The notes under the pieces: generated by a model
The model's input: only the letters and a program-made list of their open reading frames with translations
What the model was told of the DNA's origin: nothing
Database searches by the model: none
Shown: one piece after another, positions 60,354 to 64,000 of the stretch
How the letters are laid out: the number at the start of each line of letters is the position of its first letter
How positions within the stretch are numbered: position 1 is the stretch's first letter
DNA from: Salinigranum marinum
GTDB lineage: Archaea > Halobacteriota > Halobacteria > Halobacteriales > Haloferacaceae
Direction: 5' to 3'
Assembly (NCBI RefSeq): GCF_024228675.1
Contig: NZ_CP100461.1
Span: 992,001 to 1,056,000, forward strand
DNA: 64,000 bases
Program-made: the position numbers and the translations under genes

Positions 60354-61103
60354 ATGTCCGAATCTACCAACTCTCTGGCACGCGAACCCGTGCGGACGAC
60401 GACCGTCCGCCGCACCGACACGACGACCCACGACGCGCAGTCCCCGAGCGACGTCGCCGAGACGCTCCTGCGGGCCTTCTACGCCCAGGACGGACGGGAG
60501 GCACAGCTCCGAGCGGGCGACGCCACGGCCGCCGCCCGGGCGGCCGACACCGCCCGGGAACTGATGGGCGAGGCGTTCGTCGCCGAGTTCCCCCACGTCC
60601 CCAGCGCGCGGGCCCACCTCGCGGGCGTCCGCTTCGCCGAGGCGCTGTTCGTCCAAGACGAGATCGAGAACGCCGAGGCGTTCGCCTCGGCGGCCGCCGA
60701 GAGCGACCTCGACGAGACGCTGTTTCTCACCGACGCGACGGTCCACGAGGGGCCGGTTCTCGCCGACCCGCGGTGGGAACTCGTCGAGGCGTACCTCCGC
60801 GACGTCTGTGACCACGTCGACGTCGACCACGACTACGCGAGCGCCCAGACCCGCTTCTGGAAGCTCCACGGCCAGACGATGAACTGGATGGACGCCGCCG
60901 CGAGCGCCCACCGAATCAAACTCGATGCGATGCTCGACGGCACCGACGCGACCGCCGCCGACGTCGCTCGCCTTGCGGACTACTTCGTCGCCGGCGTCGC
61001 CGCCCACGACGAGTGGGGCGACGACGAGGTCGAGGCCGTCGGCGGCGTCGCCGGCCTCGTCACCAGCTACTACGAGGAACTGTTCGCCCTCCGCGCGGAC
61101 TGA
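60354..61103 (+). CDS. Soluble helical protein of unknown function
   Basis: 249 residues if the ATG at 60354 is used; a GTG at 60306 is in frame and would be leaderless. Rich in Ala and acidic residues, largely helical, without membrane spans or cysteines typical of metal sites. Distinct stretches are AQTRFWKLHGQTMNWMDAAA and VARLADYFVAGVAAHDEWGD. I do not recognise a family. Placed alone behind the AT-rich region above, it may be specially regulated. Confidence 0.6.
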   Translation: MSESTNSLAREPVRTTTVRRTDTTTHDAQSPSDVAETLLRAFYAQDGREAQLRAGDATAAARAADTARELMGEAFVAEFPHVPSARAHLAGVRFAEALFVQDEIENAEAFASAAAESDLDETLFLTDATVHEGPVLADPRWELVEAYLRDVCDHVDVDHDYASAQTRFWKLHGQTMNWMDAAASAHRIKLDAMLDGTDATAADVARLADYFVAGVAAHDEWGDDEVEAVGGVAGLVTSYYEELFALRAD

Positions 61104-61344
61104 GCCGAGCGCGACGGATGCCGCCGACCCCACGCGGTGACCGCACGAGACCCACCCGACGCACGAGACCTCCGTCCCGCCTGGCACGCACGGGACGCCG
61201 GACGCGACGACGAATCCTGTCGGCCGTGGGACGCCGCGGACCGATCCGAAACCGGTGAGTGTACTGTTAACCTGAGTTTCTTCCTGCGGTGTGTGTAGCG
61301 CACGCATTATACTCTCTCGGCGCAAACGGTCGGGCACGCGTCTC

Positions 61345-62406
61345 ATGTCTCCCCTGAGCGACTCAGTCTACGTCGAAGCTCTCCACAGCGCGGACACACC
61401 GATGCTTCTGACAGATCTGAACTTCCTCATCAGGGACGTCAACCGCGCCGGGCGGGCGTTCACGGGGTACGGACGCGACGAACTGATCGACGAACCGGTG
61501 TCGATCATCGCCGGGACGACGGACGTCATCGACGAGATCGTCGAGACGCTCGTCCGCGGCGAGCCCTGGCGGGGTGACTTCGCCCTGCAGACGAAGTTCG
61601 GGACGCGCGTCTACGGCCGGGGGTCGGCCGCCCCGGTCGTCGTCGACGGCAAGACGAGAGGGTACGTGGCGGTGTTCGTCGACACGACGAAACAGCGGCG
61701 CTACGCGAGCACGTCGCGGGTGCTGAGCCGACTCCTTCGCCACGACCTCCGGAACGAACTCAACCTGCTGTACGGCTACCTCGACACGGCCAGCGAGAAC
61801 ACTGACGATCCCGAGGCGCTCGCGGCGCTCACGGAGGCCAGAGACCAGGTCGAGCGTATCGTCGGCCGATCGGACCAGGTCCGGGACCTCCGGGACCTCC
61901 TGGAGCAGTCGTACGACGCCGAGAGCCGCCCGGTTCGGCTCGGGGAGCTGCTCGAAGAACGAGTCGTCGCGGCCCGAAAGCGGTTCCCCGACGCGGAGTT
62001 CGACCTCGGACGGACGCCCGGGGTCCGGGTGTACGCCGACGACCTCCTCCCGGCCGCGTTCGACGCGCTCCTCGAGAACGCCGTCGTCCACAACGACAAG
62101 GACGTTCCCCGGGTCGAGATCGAGGCGCTGGATCGTCAGACCGACGTCGTCGTCCGGATCAGCGACAACGGTCCCGGCGTCCCGCCGGGGCAGGAAGACC
62201 TCATCTTCGGCCGCGAGGACGTCGATGTCGTCCACCACGGGACCGGCCTGGGCCTGTTCCTCGTCGACAGCATCATCAGCAACTACGACGGCACCGTCTG
62301 GGTCGAGGAAAACGAGCCCGAAGGGGCGGTGTTCGCCGTCCGCCTCCAGCACGCCTCTGACACCACGCTCGGCGAGAACCTCTCCGAACCGGTCTCCGAG
62401 GGCTGA
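61345..62406 (+). CDS. PAS-domain histidine kinase
   Basis: 353 residues from the ATG at 61345. PAS domain at about 8-125 (TPMLLTDLNFLIRDVNRAGR, then FTGYGRDELIDEPVSII); HisKA with the phosphoacceptor in SRLLRHDLRNELNLLYGYLD; HATPase with AFDALLENAVVHND (N box), VRISDNGPGVPPGQED (G1) and GTGLGLFLVDSIISNYDGTV (G2). No membrane span, so cytoplasmic. A CATTATACTC box about 35 bases upstream gives a short leader. Signal unknown; no response regulator is adjacent. Confidence 0.88.
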   Translation: MSPLSDSVYVEALHSADTPMLLTDLNFLIRDVNRAGRAFTGYGRDELIDEPVSIIAGTTDVIDEIVETLVRGEPWRGDFALQTKFGTRVYGRGSAAPVVVDGKTRGYVAVFVDTTKQRRYASTSRVLSRLLRHDLRNELNLLYGYLDTASENTDDPEALAALTEARDQVERIVGRSDQVRDLRDLLEQSYDAESRPVRLGELLEERVVAARKRFPDAEFDLGRTPGVRVYADDLLPAAFDALLENAVVHNDKDVPRVEIEALDRQTDVVVRISDNGPGVPPGQEDLIFGREDVDVVHHGTGLGLFLVDSIISNYDGTVWVEENEPEGAVFAVRLQHASDTTLGENLSEPVSEG

Positions 62407-62496
62407 CCGGTTCGGGGCGATCCGGGCCACGAAGTCGAGTGGTGAACGGCCGGCCGGTAATGCTCGTCGGCCGTGTCGCTCGTTCGCGCCCCATCG

Positions 62497-63117
62497 TCAG
62501 TACCGTCCGTCCTCGCGGTCAACAGCACCGTCCTCGCCACCGCCGTTGTCGTCGCGCTCCACTGTCGACACCACCCGTGCCGGAACCCCCGCGACGGTCG
62601 CGCCCGCCGGAACGTCCCTGTCGACGAGCGAGTTCGCGGCCACCTGCGCGTCCGCGCCGATCCGAACACCAGGTAAAACGACTGCCCCCGCGCCGATCAT
62701 CGCCCGCTCGCCGACGTGGACCTCGCCCGTCCGGTACTCCTCCTGGAGGAACTCGTGACAGAGGAGCGTCGCGTCGTAGCCGACGATGGCGTCGTCCTCG
62801 ATGGTGACGAGTTCTGGCCAGAAGACGTCCGGCGTCGACTCCAACCCCCACGCAACCCCGTCGCCGACGGTCATGCCGAGCGCGCGGAAGAGGCGGTTTT
62901 TCAGGCGTAGGCTCGGTGAGACGCGCGCGAGGAGGACGACGGCGTAGTTCCGCGTGACGGCAACCGGCGACTTCGCGTCGGTCCACCGCATCAGCGAGTT
63001 CCCCCGCCCACCCGTCGGGTGGCGGGTGAGCCGGTCGTGGCGGCTATCGACCCTGCCGTGCTCGTCCGTCCCGTCACCCTCGCCGTCGCCGGTCGCGCCC
63101 GCGGCGTCGTCTGTCAC
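62497..63117 (-). CDS. Hexapeptide-repeat acyltransferase
   Basis: 206 residues from a GTG at 63117, which lies 28 bases from a GGTTTTTGCC box, so a leaderless GTG start. A disordered acidic leader (1-40) precedes the left-handed beta-helix: ALGMTVGDGVAWGLESTPD, ELVTIEDDAIVGYDATLLCH, VGERAMIGAGAVVLPGVRIG, and AQVAANSLVDRDVPAGATVA with the typical GVPARVV end. Relatives acetylate sugars, serine or xenobiotics from acetyl-CoA. The acceptor is unknown. Confidence 0.85.
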   Translation of the reverse strand: MTDDAAGATGDGEGDGTDEHGRVDSRHDRLTRHPTGGRGNSLMRWTDAKSPVAVTRNYAVVLLARVSPSLRLKNRLFRALGMTVGDGVAWGLESTPDVFWPELVTIEDDAIVGYDATLLCHEFLQEEYRTGEVHVGERAMIGAGAVVLPGVRIGADAQVAANSLVDRDVPAGATVAGVPARVVSTVERDDNGGGEDGAVDREDGRY

Positions 63118-63165
63118 GGCCGCGGCTTCGGCGGCGGCGGGCAAAAACCCCGGTGGGCCGCCCGT

Positions 63166-64000
63166 TCAGCCGCGCAGTCGGTTTACGTGGTCGATCCGTG
63201 CCTGGAGGAGGTCGTGCGTCCCGATGTCGTGGCGGATACGGAGGCCGTCGCCCGCGGCGGCGAGCGCGCCGTCGGCCACGCCCTCGGCCTGCTCGATGGT
63301 GTCGCCGACCCCGACGACGGCGAACGACCGCGAGGTGGTGGTGTAGATGCCGTCCTCGCGCTCATCGACCGAGGCGTAGAACAGGAGGGCGGTGCCGACG
63401 CTCTCCTCGTCCACCTTGATGCGCGCACCGGCGGCGGGGTCCGTCGGGTACCCCTCGGGAACGGCGTACTTACACACCGTCGCCTGCTCGTCGAAGTGCA
63501 GTTCAGGGAGGGAGTCGCCCTCGCGTGCGGCGGTCAGCACGTCGATGAACGGCGTGCGCAGGACGGGCAGGGTGTTCATCGCCTCCGGGTCGCCGAAGCG
63601 GGCGTTGAACTCCACGACCCTGGGGCCATCCGCGGTGAGCATGAACTGTCCGTAGAGGACACCTTTGTACTCCGGAAGGGCGTCGACGACGGCCTGGATG
63701 ATCTCGACGGCGGCGGCGTAGTCGCCCTCGGTCATGAACGGGAGGTGGAGCGACGCGTCGGAGTACGACCCCATCCCGCCCGTGTTGGGCCCCTCGTCGC
63801 CCTCGTAGGCGCGTTTGTGGTCCTGCACCGCGGGCGTCACGCGCACGTCGCCGTCCGCGACGAACGCCTGGACGGTGAACTCCTCGCCGACGAGGCGCTC
63901 TTCGAGGACGACCCGGTCGTACGCCTCCTCGCGGAGGTACGCCTTCGCCTCCGCCTCGGTGACCTGGTCGCCGATGACCTTGACGCCCTTGCCCCCGGTG
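63166..64000 (-). CDS. purD: Phosphoribosylamine-glycine ligase (GARS), N-terminus beyond window edge
   Basis: The last 277 codons of the gene are in the window. It ligates glycine to phosphoribosylamine in purine synthesis. At the edge the ATP-grasp loop TGGKGVKVIGD is visible, followed by VVLEERLVGEEFTVQAFVAD, GPNTGGMGSYSDASLHLPFM, FMLTADGPRVVEFNARFGDP (metal and ATP contacts) and EAMNTLPVL. The C-terminal domain ends HDLLQARIDHVNRLRG. The stop at 63166 is 48 bases from the acyltransferase GTG. Secure identification. Confidence 0.95.
   Translation of the reverse strand, partial: TGGKGVKVIGDQVTEAEAKAYLREEAYDRVVLEERLVGEEFTVQAFVADGDVRVTPAVQDHKRAYEGDEGPNTGGMGSYSDASLHLPFMTEGDYAAAVEIIQAVVDALPEYKGVLYGQFMLTADGPRVVEFNARFGDPEAMNTLPVLRTPFIDVLTAAREGDSLPELHFDEQATVCKYAVPEGYPTDPAAGARIKVDEESVGTALLFYASVDEREDGIYTTTSRSFAVVGVGDTIEQAEGVADGALAAAGDGLRIRHDIGTHDLLQARIDHVNRLRG

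Noticed and set aside
1-64000. CRISPR array or toxin-antitoxin locus
   Set aside because: No regularly spaced repeats of 25-37 bases with unique spacers and no recognisable cas or toxin genes were seen anywhere in the window.

Overview
This is chromosomal DNA of a halophilic archaeon (class Halobacteria). The genes are GC-rich and encode strongly acidic proteins. Many start codons lie about 27 bases downstream of an AT-rich TATA box with no room for a Shine-Dalgarno site, so the transcripts look leaderless. Marker genes agree: a TFB, an archaeal proteasome alpha subunit, aIF2-beta, Nop5 with fibrillarin, a DacZ-type diadenylate cyclase, and regulators of the bacterio-opsin-activator (HTH_10) family. 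No genus can be named safely from the sequence alone.

Layout. 1-10.3 kb: a bacterial-type leuS (cut by the left edge), a DUF7344 membrane protein, a HAD hydrolase, a 1287-residue multi-PAS/GAF HTH_10 regulator, a gene-free stretch with tandem repeats, and a thiolase whose two catalytic cysteines are both serine. 10.46-18.75 kb: a visibly AT-richer accessory island ending at tRNA-Glu(CTC). It holds an integrase relic, an HTH_10 regulator, a complete sugar-type ABC importer, a class III CoA-transferase and a frameshifted hydantoinase/dihydropyrimidinase. 19-31 kb: mostly housekeeping genes (SDR, MOSC protein, proteasome alpha, sufB, folA, thyA, thrS), with another PAS/GAF HTH_10 regulator and a membrane-anchored protein with an Mrr-like N-terminus.

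31-46 kb: VanZ-like protein, histidine kinase, tandem KaiC-type ATPase, 4-alpha-glucanotransferase, MscS channel, permease, OGG1-type glycosylase, aIF2-beta, tfb and corA, with several small zinc or membrane proteins. 46-54 kb: lipoprotein and membrane proteins, a formyltransferase/beta-propeller fusion in AT-rich surroundings, then nop5-flpA, gshA, a winged-helix regulator, coaD, a one-cyclin-fold TFB-like protein and tRNA-Leu(TAG). 54.5-58.2 kb: a gene for a cytoplasmic methyl-accepting transducer fused to a UgpB-like solute-binding domain, split by an intact IS630-family element. Removing the element plus one TA copy restores the reading frame exactly. 58.5-64 kb: dacZ-mscS (c-di-AMP synthase with a mechanosensitive channel), an unknown protein behind an AT-rich control region, a PAS histidine kinase, a hexapeptide acyltransferase, and purD (cut by the right edge).

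The most unusual items are the split MCP-UgpB chimera, the cysteine-less thiolase, the formyltransferase/propeller fusion, the decaying catabolic island at tRNA-Glu, a palindrome over the predicted tfb transcription start, and a structured probable non-coding RNA beside tfb. All functions are inferred from motifs read by eye; no database search was possible.
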